This document shows, one piece after another, positions 9,496 to 17,996 of a stretch of 28,320 nucleotides of DNA. Position 1 is the first letter of the stretch; every line of letters begins with the position of its first letter. Below the pieces are notes generated by a model, which worked only from the letters and a program-made list of their open reading frames with translations, was not told the DNA's origin and ran no database searches. Origin of the DNA: Zelonia costaricensis (Eukaryota > Euglenozoa > Kinetoplastea > Trypanosomatida > Trypanosomatidae); assembly GCA_030849075.1 (NCBI GenBank), contig JASAOO010003201.1, positions 1 to 28,320 on the forward strand, in the 5' to 3' direction. The position numbers and the translations under genes are program-made.

Positions 9496-11604
9496 CTAGT
9501 CGTCGTCCGAGTAGCACGGGCCCGCGGCGGGGGCGTTGGCGGTGCCAGTGGGGGCCACCAAGGCAGCGGGGGGGCCGACCGACGGCGGTACGGCGGCGCC
9601 ACCAGCACGCGGCGGCGGTGGGAGCGGCACCGTCGCACGCGATGTCGCGGACCTCGTGTCATCGCCCTGAAAGGTGAAGCGCAGGACCTGCTGGAGGTTG
9701 GCGAACCCGTCGGCGAGGACCGCCGCCACGGGCAGCGCAGCCACGGCATTGCTCTCCTGTGGCAGCCGCGCCACCCCAACGAGGTCGGCGTTGGCCTCCG
9801 TCGGCATCGGCTGAATGTACGGCGCGTCCTCGTCCATGTCCGTCGCCTCCACGGCGCCGTCGTGCCGCCGCTGGGCCTGCAGCGAGGCCGCGCCAGCGAC
9901 CTCGTCCGTCACGTCCATTGTCTCCACCACGACGGCACTCGTGTTATGGCCAAGCCGGCCGCCGCGCCGCGACTCCGCCACCCTCTCTTCGCCCTCCATC
10001 GTCTCCCGCTGCCGGCGCCGCAGCAGCGACTGACTCTTCGACCCGACGCACTCCTTGCACTTGTACCCGTTGCGGCGGCGCACCATGTCGCGGTCGAACC
10101 GGCCGCACACGACACAGTAGATTTGAGGGGTGACGCCACCGCCGCCGGCGCCGGCCTGGTGCGAGCGGAGCAGGTCCGTGTCCACCTTCACATCCTGCGT
10201 TGCCGCGTCGTTCTTGGAGCGGCGCAGGATGATGTCGGTGTCGGCGAAGTTCATGTCCATGTTGCGCTCCTCCCGGTCGCTATCGACGTCGTAGTGCAGC
10301 ACGCCGTCGACGCGGACGCCGTAGTCGGTCGCAATCGCGTGCCGCACGAGCTCCTCCAGCGTCGGGTCGGGCGCGAGGGCGTCGGCGTTGCCCATGAAGG
10401 CGAGGCCGCCAACGGCGCCGCTGCTGCCCGAGCCGGTGCCAGACGGGCGGGGCGGCAGCGGGGCGTGGTCGTCCGCCTTGCCCACCGACTCGCCATAGTT
10501 GTCGTCATCGCTCTCGCCGCCGTTCTCCTGGTCGACCAGCTTGCCTTTGCGGAAGAAGATGGTGCCGAAGGTATCGTCGATAATGTCGTTCACGTTCAGC
10601 GCGGTGTCCACGTTGGAGCGGAGGTCGCCGGTATTGTTGTCCTTCATGTACACCGGCACGCACGCCATCTCGTCGTCGAGCTTGGCGCGCCCAAAGGCGG
10701 CGCGGTGCAGGAGGGCGACGGGCAGCAGCTCGAAGCACATGAGCAGATCCTGAATGATCGCGCTGTTGGACTCGTTCTCGTGCTCGCTGGCGCCGAGGTA
10801 GATGATGCCGGCTGACGACGCGAGGCTGACCAAGACGGACTGCCAGTAGCTGAAGAAGATGATCGACTTGATGCACAGGAACTTCAGGAAGGTCTTGGCG
10901 TAGTGCAGCTCCTTCTCGCACTCGATCTCGAAGAGGACGAGATAGTAGAGGGCCCAGGTGAGGCTGAGGTTGATGATGATGCAGGTGTACGTGTACACGT
11001 TGTTGAGCGCAAAGCTGCCCTCCTGGTAGATGCCAATGGGGTGGCACACCATCGCAATGAAGGAGACGCACGGCTTGATCAGCGCGCACTGCAGCACCCA
11101 CCGCTTGCAGCGCAGGTAGAAGGAGGTGTCGAGCGGGAAGCTCGGCAGGTAGCACATCGGGAACGGGTGCATGCCCTTGTAGCGCTTCTTCTTGAGCGAC
11201 CGCAGCAGCTGCCCCTCCCCGCCGCAGTACGAGACCATGAGCATGAAGAAGATGTACAGCACGAAGCTTTCATACGTGTCCCGCACTGTCTCAAAAAAGA
11301 AGCGCCACTGCGAGAAGAGCAGCGAGAGGGCGGAGAAGACGGCGTAGATCGGGATCATGACGATGATCCGCATCTCCAGCACCTGCAGCTTCGGGTAGTC
11401 GAAGCGGGAGAGGTGCTCGCGCAGGTCGCCAAAGGAGATGAAGATGCAGATGACGGCGCAGATGACGGCAGCGTAGGTGAGGGCCTTGTTGTTCACCCAC
11501 GTCAAATCGATGCCCGAGTGGGCTGTGCTATTCGACGTGGACGTCGTCCCCGACAGCTCCCACATGAGACGCTCCGTCATGTAATCTACGTGTACCTTGG
11601 CCAT
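9496..11604 (-). CDS. TMEM184/OST-alpha family (DUF300) seven-helix membrane protein with long C-terminal tail
   Basis: A 702-residue protein from ATG 11604 to TAG 9496. Seven hydrophobic segments lie at about 41-58, 80-97, 112-127, 173-193, 204-227, 240-268 and 283-300. The motif DTYESFVLYIFF...YCGGEGQLL (109-134) is the hallmark of the OST-alpha/TMEM184/LAZARUS1 family, which in other eukaryotes includes organic-solute carriers and vacuolar or endosomal proteins. After residue 310 the protein continues for nearly 400 mostly hydrophilic residues, acidic and low-complexity in places, and ending in an acidic SDDD. In this tail, residues about 493-515 hold CVVC and CKEC spaced as C-x2-C-x15-C-x2-C, a likely zinc-binding knuckle. 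Most family members are far shorter. The substrate and cell location cannot be told. Confidence 0.85.
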   Translation of the reverse strand: MAKVHVDYMTERLMWELSGTTSTSNSTAHSGIDLTWVNNKALTYAAVICAVICIFISFGDLREHLSRFDYPKLQVLEMRIIVMIPIYAVFSALSLLFSQWRFFFETVRDTYESFVLYIFFMLMVSYCGGEGQLLRSLKKKRYKGMHPFPMCYLPSFPLDTSFYLRCKRWVLQCALIKPCVSFIAMVCHPIGIYQEGSFALNNVYTYTCIIINLSLTWALYYLVLFEIECEKELHYAKTFLKFLCIKSIIFFSYWQSVLVSLASSAGIIYLGASEHENESNSAIIQDLLMCFELLPVALLHRAAFGRAKLDDEMACVPVYMKDNNTGDLRSNVDTALNVNDIIDDTFGTIFFRKGKLVDQENGGESDDDNYGESVGKADDHAPLPPRPSGTGSGSSGAVGGLAFMGNADALAPDPTLEELVRHAIATDYGVRVDGVLHYDVDSDREERNMDMNFADTDIILRRSKNDAATQDVKVDTDLLRSHQAGAGGGGVTPQIYCVVCGRFDRDMVRRRNGYKCKECVGSKSQSLLRRRQRETMEGEERVAESRRGGRLGHNTSAVVVETMDVTDEVAGAASLQAQRRHDGAVEATDMDEDAPYIQPMPTEANADLVGVARLPQESNAVAALPVAAVLADGFANLQQVLRFTFQGDDTRSATSRATVPLPPPPRAGGAAVPPSVGPPAALVAPTGTANAPAAGPCYSDDD

Positions 11605-11645
11605 GACGGCTCTGCGTCAGAATGGGAAGTCGGAGAAAAGACGTG

Positions 11646-11695
11646 CTAGAGAGAGAGGGGACAGAGGGCGACGAGAGAGGGGGGGGGTGGGGGGC
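11646..11695 (-). promoter_or_regulatory. Probable spliced-leader acceptor for the TMEM184-like gene
   Basis: The coding strand reads as a long pyrimidine tract ending CCCCTCTCTCTCTAG, with the AG at 11647-11646. This is a textbook trypanosomatid acceptor and gives a 5'UTR of 41 bases before the ATG at 11604. It is the clearest splice signal in the window. Confidence 0.65.
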
Positions 11696-11927
11696 AAGCA
11701 GAGCAGGGAGCAGACCCAGGCGAGTCCCTCAGTGAAGAGGAGAACAAGCGCAAGAGAATTCGTATGTACACACGGCGTCGCTCGTCTACGCAACAAAGAA
11801 AAGAAAGACACCAAAAAGGAACAGCGACACAGAAACGGGAAAGAAGAGGTCAAGAGCTGACGCGTAGAGCTATAGCCAGGCGAAGCGGTGCGTGACGGGA
11901 ACGCAAGACAGAGCGAGAAGGAAACGC

Positions 11928-11932
<5 letters not shown>

Positions 11933-11968
<36 letters not shown>

Positions 11969-11976
11969 TGTGTGTG
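11933..11976. repeat. (TG)n microsatellite
   Basis: About 17 uninterrupted TG units to 11966, then GAG and further TG units. On the transcript this is a (CA)n tract in the S15A-TMEM184 intergenic region. Confidence 0.92.
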
Positions 11977-12400
11977 GGGGTGCGGCGGCAGCGAGGGCTG
12001 CTGCGCTGTGCGTTAGTGAGCGGGAGTGGCGTGTCGCAGGGGAGGGGCAGCAAGGAAAGAGAGAACGCGCCGGTAGTGCAGAGCGCACGTTCGAGTTTGA
12101 AGATGCGACAGAGAAAGAAGTGAGGATGAGGGTGAAGAAAGAGGACACGAGACGGAGGGTCGTGAGGGCACGACAACCCCCCTGCATCGATCGACCGGTG
12201 GCGGACAAAGCGCCGCTCATGAGCGACACCGAGCGCGATCGGCAGGTCTACACGGATTCCCGTCCGTGCCCGGTGGACGGCGTCGAGGTCAGCGCCACTG
12301 AAGTGTGCCAACCTCCGATACCGCTCGCAAGTGACAGACCCGCAACCGTGCGGACGTCGCCGCGTTGCCGAGGTGAGCAGTTCCAAGGGCACCAAGGCCG

Positions 12401-12450
12401 TGGGTGCCTGCGCGTCGCCTTTGGGGTTTAGAGACGGCGGCAGGCACCCA
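12401..12450. repeat. Inverted repeat, 11-bp perfect stem
   Basis: TGGGTGCCTGC (12401-12411) is exactly complementary to GCAGGCACCCA (12440-12450), with a 28-base loop. It could form a hairpin in the nascent transcript. It lies directly next to the G-run cluster at 12458-12486. Confidence 0.75.
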
Positions 12451-12457
12451 AGCGTAG

Positions 12458-12486
12458 CCCAACCCCCCCCCCCAAACCCCACCCCC
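12458..12486 (-). other. Potential RNA G-quadruplex on the transcribed strand
   Basis: Read on the minus strand the segment is five G, T, four G, TTT, eleven G, TT, three G. Four runs of at least three G with loops of 1-3 bases fit the quadruplex rule. Because this strand is the sense strand, the structure could form in RNA. Confidence 0.6.
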
Positions 12487-13204
12487 TTGTGCCTTCGTTT
12501 CTTTTTTTCGCTTGATTTGGTTGGACGAGTCGATTCGCGACAGCGCGGGCGATCGAGTGGAGGCGACCGAGCAATGCGGCACGGACACCACACAGGACAT
12601 CGCAAGCATTGAGTTGAGGTACAGACAGAGACGCACGATGCCGAGAGAGCCTCGCGCACCTCAAGCGGTGTTTCCCTCTCCCTCTTCCCGTACAAGGTCG
12701 CCGTGTACGCGCAGTCCGCGCGTGATTGCCGTCCCCGCGCACAGCGACCGCGCCACACCACCGCGAAGGGCCACAACGCAAAGAAAAAAAAAAAAAGAAA
12801 AGCACAAGGAAATGACGTGCGTGGCGCACCCCGGTGCACGTACCTCTCTCCTCCGCGTCGCCCACCTCCACCACTGCCCCCCTTCTTGGTTCAACAAGAG
12901 AACGGAGCAACAGGTTGGGGGGGAGCGGAACCAGCGGACCAAGGTGCGCACACGCTCTCACTCACTCACTCACTACCACACACACACACACGCGCGCGCG
13001 AACCTGACAGCTTCCCTGGAGTGGCGCACGTTGCGGACACAGCGTCATACACCCCTCCCCCAACACACACACGCACAGTCGCGTCGAAGCCACGACTCAG
13101 TCATGACTTCACAGCCGTGCCGGTGCGCGCTTCATCGACAACCAAGACAGAGCGGGGGAGGGGACGACGCTGGTCGCCTCTTGGCCTACCACAACGACTA
13201 CGGC

Positions 13205-13597
13205 TTAGTAGAAGAAGCCGAGAACCTTGCCACCGGTGTTGCGGGAGCGGGCCTCCTCGTGGTCCATGATGCCGAGCGAGGTGGTCAGCACGACGAAGCC
13301 GAACTGACGGGAGGGCAGGATGTTCTTCATCCACTTCTCGTAGTCGGTCGTGGCGCAGTCGAAGCGCGGGCAGATGGCGCCGCACTTGTTCAGGCGGCCG
13401 TTCAGGTTCACGACGATCTTGCCAGCGCGGTGGTCGTCGATGATCTCGAACTCGCCGATGTAGCCGTGCTTCTGCATCACCTGCAGGAACTTGATCACCA
13501 CCTTGGAGGAGGGGCGGATCAGCACCTGGCGCTTGCCACGGCGCTCTGCGCTCGCAATGGTGCGAAGCGCGTTCGCGAGGACGCTCATCATCGTCAT
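13205..13597 (-). CDS. RPS15A: 40S ribosomal protein S15A (uS8)
   Basis: A 130-residue protein, the same length as the human protein, from ATG 13597 to TAA 13205. uS8 binds 18S rRNA in the small-subunit body and is needed for 40S assembly. Near-universal blocks are visible: [48 protein letters not shown], and the C-terminal [14 protein letters not shown]...GIMDHEEAR...GGKVLGFFY. The frame stays open seven codons further upstream, but only from a GTG, and AAG immediately precedes the ATG, so 13597 is the start. The ATG codons at 13591 and 13588 also lie in frame, but family length favours 13597. It sits between a putative methyltransferase gene and the TMEM184-like gene. Confidence 0.98.
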   Translation of the reverse strand: MTMMSVLANALRTIASAERRGKRQVLIRPSSKVVIKFLQVMQKHGYIGEFEIIDDHRAGKIVVNLNGRLNKCGAICPRFDCATTDYEKWMKNILPSRQFGFVVLTTSLGIMDHEEARSRNTGGKVLGFFY

Positions 13598-13650
13598 CTT
13601 GTCGCCCGGGGAAGTCACAGGGGGTGTGAAGGAGAGAGAAGAGCGAGGCT
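13598..13650 (-). promoter_or_regulatory. Pyrimidine tract and probable acceptor abutting the S15A start codon
   Basis: The coding strand has CGCTCTTCTCTCTCCTTC (about 13628-13646), and the first AG after it is at 13599-13598, immediately before the ATG. If used, the mRNA would have no 5'UTR beyond the spliced leader. The alternative is an AG at 13650-13649, preceded by CA-repeat sequence. Confidence 0.45.
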
Positions 13651-14131
13651 GTGCGTGTGTGTGTATGAGTGCGTGTGTGTGTTTGAGTGTGTGTGTGAGA
13701 GTGCCGTGTGCACGGCAGGAAAAAAAAGGAAAGAGGATAGCAAGGCAAGGACGGCAAGAGAGTGAAGGGATGCCCTGGCAACAAGCACACGCAAGGAGAA
13801 CTTACACACGCATATCGCAGCGAGACCGATCCGCCCTCAGCTGGCGTAGTCAGCGATGCGCGTCTTTCCCGTCGCCTTCCATGAAACGCATGGCGCACAT
13901 CTCTCTAGTCATTCCCCTCCACACTTCAGTCATCTTCGTTCCCGGAGTCGTCGTTATCGCTCCGCAAGTTTGCACAGGTGCTGTCCACTGTCGATCAGGA
14001 CGACAAACGGCCTTTATGCCTGTTCCAATGCGTCCACCGAGGTCAACACCACTACCACACGGAGGCTCTTCGGCTACACCCTTCCCGCCCCCGCCCCCTC
14101 CCCCGTCTCCCTTGCGCGAACGGCATCGCCC
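13598..14131. other. Intergenic region between the methyltransferase-like gene and S15A
   Basis: About 530 bases, the shortest spacer in the window. It holds imperfect TG repeats (13653-13700) and the S15A acceptor region. No gene was seen. Confidence 0.6.
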
Positions 14132-15628
14132 TCATCTGCGGCCGCCACGACCGCGCCCGCCGTGGTGGACGTTGCCGCCCCGCTGCCGCTGCTGCGGACT
14201 CGGTCGCCGCTCCGTTGCCGTCACGTGCTGGCCGTGTACGAGGGCATCGAGGCCGTGTACCACCGAAACGACGGACGCCGCCCCCGGCGCTGCCGACGCA
14301 CCCCCGCCACCCGCGCCGGTTGCACGGCCGCGCCCAGCGAGCGCCACCGTCACGGCACGCAGCACCTCGCTGGTGTGCCGACCCGCCCAGACGTACCACA
14401 TTGACTTGAAGTGGGAGTGCTCGTGGCCCACGCCGAGGGGGTGCTGGTAGTCGTACCGCACACGCGGAATGATGTAGAACGGCTCCGGCCCGATTGGGCC
14501 GCTAGCGGAGTTACTCGAAAGGGAGGTCGCCGCTGCCCCGGCCTTCGCGCTGCTCTGCGGCCCATCGCCCGACGTGTCGCCCTCCCCCCGTGCGCCCTGC
14601 CCGTCCCCGTCCTCCGTCTCCGGTAGAAGGAGGAAGGGCGGGAGCAGCGAGGCGATCGAAGGAATGCGCGCAGCAGCGGCGGCCGCAAGTGTGCGCTTCG
14701 CGGCCTGCGCCGCCCCGCTCGTGTCTTTGGGCTCCCCCGGCCGCCGCACGGTCGGGGGCGGGGGTGGGGCCGGCGTGAAGTAACACCGAATCCACTCGCG
14801 GTACTGCGGCTTGGCGGCGATGTAGTCGGGGGCCACGAACGCCCACGGCTTCAGCGGCGACTGCGTTGCAAGAAAGCGCAAAAGCCGCCAAATGTGGTCG
14901 TCGCTGAACGGGGGGTTCGTGACGAGCACGTCGTACGGCCCGGGCACCGTGCCAGCCGCGACATCCTCGTAGAAGTCGCGGTTGTCGTGCAGCACGTGCT
15001 CGACCCCGAGCGCCTTCCAGGCAGTCACGACCGCGCCGGAGCAGTAGTACGGGTCGTAGAGCGTGAGCCGCTCCGGCGTGGACGGGCGCAGCAGCTGGCG
15101 GAGTTCGTTGACGAACGGCAGCACGTCACGCAGCGCCTCGCTCGACGTCTCGAAGTGGTCGTTGAAGTTCGCTTTGAAGGGGTGGTACAGACGCGACGAC
15201 GGCACGGGCGACGACGGCAGCGCAGGCGGCGTTGATGACGAGGGGAGTCGCGCGCGCTGTGCAGGGCGGGGTGCAGCGCCTCCCGGCACCGCACGGCGCG
15301 TACCGGCATGCGTCGAGGAGGCAGCGTTACCCCACTGCTGCTGTTTTAAAGAGGCGCCGGAAGAGGAGCCGCGCGTATGAGGCGCCGGCGAACGCTGGGT
15401 GGTGTGTTGTTTTGGGTGCTTACGGTGCTGCTCATGAGCCTCGGTCTTCGCTGTCGGCTTCTTGTCCCTACGAAGAGCCTGCGCGCTTTCACCACCATGG
15501 CTCCCTGTGTCGTCACGCGGGCGCTTCTTATGAGCGTTGCCGAGGGGCTGCGAGGTACTGCCCTTCTCCGTCGCACGCGGAGACGACTGCGGCTGAGGCG
15601 CGTTGGGTGCCTGGCCAGGCGACGGCAT
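14132..15628 (-). CDS. Putative class I methyltransferase with NPPF motif
   Basis: A 498-residue protein from ATG 15628 to TGA 14132; the open frame begins eight codons earlier, but only at a GTG. Residues 1-145 are low-complexity, rich in Ser, Pro, Gln, His and basic residues including HKKRPR, and probably disordered. From about 147 a compact domain begins: RLYHPFKANFNDHFETS, then LTLYDPYYCSGAV (190-201), then HVLHDNRDFYED, then YDVLVTNPPFSDDH (232-245). DPYYCSG and NPPF resemble the SAM-binding and catalytic (N/D)PP(F/Y/W) motifs of Rossmann-fold methyltransferases acting on nitrogen in nucleic acid or protein. A second conserved-looking part near the C-terminus is HEHSHFKSMWYVW. Two low-complexity insertions separate these parts. 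The substrate is unknown. The fold is fairly likely; the activity is inference. Confidence 0.7.
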   Translation of the reverse strand: MPSPGQAPNAPQPQSSPRATEKGSTSQPLGNAHKKRPRDDTGSHGGESAQALRRDKKPTAKTEAHEQHRKHPKQHTTQRSPAPHTRGSSSGASLKQQQWGNAASSTHAGTRRAVPGGAAPRPAQRARLPSSSTPPALPSSPVPSSRLYHPFKANFNDHFETSSEALRDVLPFVNELRQLLRPSTPERLTLYDPYYCSGAVVTAWKALGVEHVLHDNRDFYEDVAAGTVPGPYDVLVTNPPFSDDHIWRLLRFLATQSPLKPWAFVAPDYIAAKPQYREWIRCYFTPAPPPPPTVRRPGEPKDTSGAAQAAKRTLAAAAAARIPSIASLLPPFLLLPETEDGDGQGARGEGDTSGDGPQSSAKAGAAATSLSSNSASGPIGPEPFYIIPRVRYDYQHPLGVGHEHSHFKSMWYVWAGRHTSEVLRAVTVALAGRGRATGAGGGGASAAPGAASVVSVVHGLDALVHGQHVTATERRPSPQQRQRGGNVHHGGRGRGGRR

Positions 15629-16646
15629 TGCGCCGGGGCGTGAGCAACGCACACACGAGAGATCGAGAAAGAGTGGGAGAGATGCGCGGACAGGGCGCCA
15701 GTCGGGCTTCTCCCTCGGGTACGTCGCGTGGCTGGAACGGGCCGAAGGAGCCGATGGTACAGCGTGGCAGCGAGAGACACGACCCGCCAGCAGCTGCAGT
15801 CGGCGGTACGTTCAGAGAACAAGACGACAAGAAGAGTGGAGACTGGCCCAAGCTGCATCGGGTAAGCCCGCAGCCATCAGCACACGACTGAGCAAGCACA
15901 CACATACCCCCACACACCCTTCGAGGAGTGAAGCGCAAGTCGGATGCAACCGACAAAGGGCCGCGCCCGAAGACGGCGGCAGTCCACGGCGCGGACACGC
16001 ACGCGAGAACTCCAATGCGGCACGCGCAGCTTCAGAGAAGGGGGGGGGGGGGAGCGGTGGCGGAGTCGCGCAGCACCTCCTCCCTCGGCGCATTCACGCA
16101 CGCACACACCTAATATTCTCTCTTCACCTCACTGTATGAAGAGCGGTGTGACGGACTACCCCACCCCATCGCGCTTTTCTTTTTTTTTTCTCGTCACCTT
16201 CTCCGGCCTTGTGTGGCTCGTTGGTGGGTTTCGTGATTACGGGGTCGGCTGCTGCAACACATGTCGGCGCGGAACGGGCCCAGAGAGGGGCACTGCGCAG
16301 ATGATCAGTGTTTTGGGCTTCTCTCTGTGGATGTGGGTGTGGGTGTGTGTGTGTGTGTGAACAAGACCAAGATCAAAGCCGCCGTACGACAGAGAGGGAA
16401 GGGGGGGCGGGGCGGAGGCAAACCGACAACAGGCACGGTGCGAGACGCGCAGAAAACAGCACTGCACAGCCCCCATCCCCACCCTCGCTGCGCGGATACG
16501 TGCTCATCCACCGCACAGCCGCGCCGTTGCGGCACCACCGCGTGGCAGCAGCCCGCCACTGCGCGAACAGGCAAGCGGGTGCCACCTTCGCCGCCCCTCC
16601 CCTTCACCCCTGTCCACTCAGGCGCATCACGTGAAGCGCACCCTCG
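15629..16646. other. Intergenic region between OXA1-like and methyltransferase-like genes
   Basis: About 1.0 kb. It contains a poly-G run (16040-16052), a T-run on the plus strand near 16180-16190 that is A-rich in the transcript, and a (TG)n tract near 16342-16360. Next to the methyltransferase start, the coding strand has a pyrimidine tract (about 15655-15685) with no AG between it and the ATG. No gene was seen. Confidence 0.6.
16342..16360. repeat. (TG)n microsatellite
   Basis: GGGTGTGGG leads into an uninterrupted TG tract ending at GAACAAG, in the 3' flank of the OXA1-like gene. Confidence 0.85.
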
Positions 16647-17996
16647 TCACCTGCGCCGGTTGGTTGGCCTCTTCTGTGCCGCCGCTGCGGTGCTGTCGTC
16701 GTCAAAGACCACCTCGTAGTCCTCCACCGTCTCCACCCGCGCCGTGCTGTTCTTGATCCGCTCCGCCTTGCGCTGCTCCTCGAGTCGAACCTTCTCCTCC
16801 TGCGTGGCGAACAGGCGCTCGTACAGGGATGGACCTTTGATCTCCGAGATGATGTTCGACTTGGCGGCCTGCGGCGGCTCGGGGAAGCGGAAGAAGTCGC
16901 GGAACGGCTGCCAGCGGAGGAGGATCGGCTGCAGGAGGCCGGCTGTGGAGAGGCCGATCCAGTACGCGAACATCGCCGACGGCTGTGCGGCGAAGAAGTA
17001 GATGCCCACCACCGACGCGCCACGCACCGCCCAGCGGACGTACATGGTGCTCGAGCTCCGCCCGCCGCGCTGCATGCGCTGGTTCATCTCGAAGTTGAGC
17101 AGGAACATGCCGGCGCAGATGGTGGGCAGGGCGTAGGTGGGGTCCGGCATCGTCAAGTCCTTCACCCACAGGAATGGCGCCATCTCGAGGTCGGTCTCGT
17201 ACATGGCGAGGCGGCGAATCGACAGGAAGGCGGACATGGTCACCGGCGCCGTGATCATGGTGAGGAAGCTCTTCCACTGCGAGCAGTTGTGCTTCTTGCA
17301 CAGCGCGTACTTCATGCGGTTGTAGCCGTCCTTGATGACACGCTTTTCGGCGGAGGAGAGGGTGCGGTCGTTCTTGGCCTTGGTCTGGTTGTTTGTGATT
17401 TCCGATATCTGCGGGCCGATGTGCGCCATGCGGAGGGAGTTGCGGTGGCTGTACAGGGACGGGATGAGCGTCAGGAGACGCATGCACAGTCCGTAGAAGA
17501 AGAAGACGTGGCCCCAGCCGCCGAGGTCAAAGGAGCAGATGCCGTTGTGGCGCAGGCTGCGCATAATCTCCACCTGCTTCTCCACCGGCTGCAGGAAGCT
17601 CACGGCCCAGTCCCAGAAGTCCTCGAGCCGCTCAAAAAAGCTCTTGTCGGGCCGGATGTAGTCGTCCACCTCGGTCGGCTGATTCGCGAAAATCTCCGGC
17701 AGCTCCTCCTCCAGCTGCTGGTTCGACGACCGCCCCACGTCGGAGCCGCCGACCCACTTGAGTGGGTTCCAGCTGAGCCCGCGCCGCTGCATACGCAACG
17801 CCGCGCCCGCGCAGCTGCCAGCACCGGCAGCAGCGCACGACGCAGAGGACGAGGAGAGCACCGCGAGCCCTGCGGTGGCCCTCACGTGCCGCGCTGGCAG
17901 CCGCCAGCCCGACGAGGCGGAGAGGACGCACGAGCGGCGCAGCAGCGCAGCGGGCGACATCGCCGGCGCGCGCGCGGCGGAGGACCGGAGAAACAT
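16647..17996 (-). CDS. OXA1: Oxa1/YidC/Alb3-family mitochondrial inner-membrane insertase
   Basis: A 449-residue protein from ATG 17996 to TGA 16647. Oxa1 inserts proteins, especially mitochondrially encoded respiratory subunits, into the inner membrane. The N-terminus MFLRSSAARAPAMSPAALLR is Arg/Ala/Ser-rich without acidic residues, as in a mitochondrial presequence. Hydrophobic segments lie near residues 157-180 (GWGHVFFFYGLCMRLLTLIP), 240-262, 284-300, and a pair at 318-360 (RGASVVGIYFFAAQ, AMFAYWIGLSTAGLLQPILL). The first segment with its following N..RM..I.PQI loop is typical of the family. A charged C-terminal tail (EEKVRLEEQRKAERIKN) could contact the mitoribosome. The same frame opens 94 codons earlier at an ATG (18278), but that part is not presequence-like and a likely splice acceptor at 18034-18033 lies within it. 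An alternative start is M13 at 17960. Confidence 0.85.
   Translation of the reverse strand: MFLRSSAARAPAMSPAALLRRSCVLSASSGWRLPARHVRATAGLAVLSSSSASCAAAGAGSCAGAALRMQRRGLSWNPLKWVGGSDVGRSSNQQLEEELPEIFANQPTEVDDYIRPDKSFFERLEDFWDWAVSFLQPVEKQVEIMRSLRHNGICSFDLGGWGHVFFFYGLCMRLLTLIPSLYSHRNSLRMAHIGPQISEITNNQTKAKNDRTLSSAEKRVIKDGYNRMKYALCKKHNCSQWKSFLTMITAPVTMSAFLSIRRLAMYETDLEMAPFLWVKDLTMPDPTYALPTICAGMFLLNFEMNQRMQRGGRSSSTMYVRWAVRGASVVGIYFFAAQPSAMFAYWIGLSTAGLLQPILLRWQPFRDFFRFPEPPQAAKSNIISEIKGPSLYERLFATQEEKVRLEEQRKAERIKNSTARVETVEDYEVVFDDDSTAAAAQKRPTNRRR

Larger units (their letters stand above)
11605..13204. other. Intergenic region between S15A and the TMEM184-like gene
   Basis: About 1.6 kb. It contains a (TG)n tract (11933-11966), a roughly 300-base stretch of more complex sequence (12180-12450), a hairpin and a G-quadruplex motif on the transcribed strand (12401-12486), and a T-rich run on the coding strand at 12780-12800. 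A 329-codon minus-strand frame (11850-12839) is open but is interrupted by simple-sequence translation (a His-Thr run) and is not called. Confidence 0.6.

Noticed and set aside
11850..12839. Minus-strand open frame of 329 codons between S15A and the TMEM184-like gene
   Set aside because: It reads through a (TG)n tract as His-Thr repeats and through homopolymer runs; only a short middle part looks complex, which is noted as a possible retroposon remnant.
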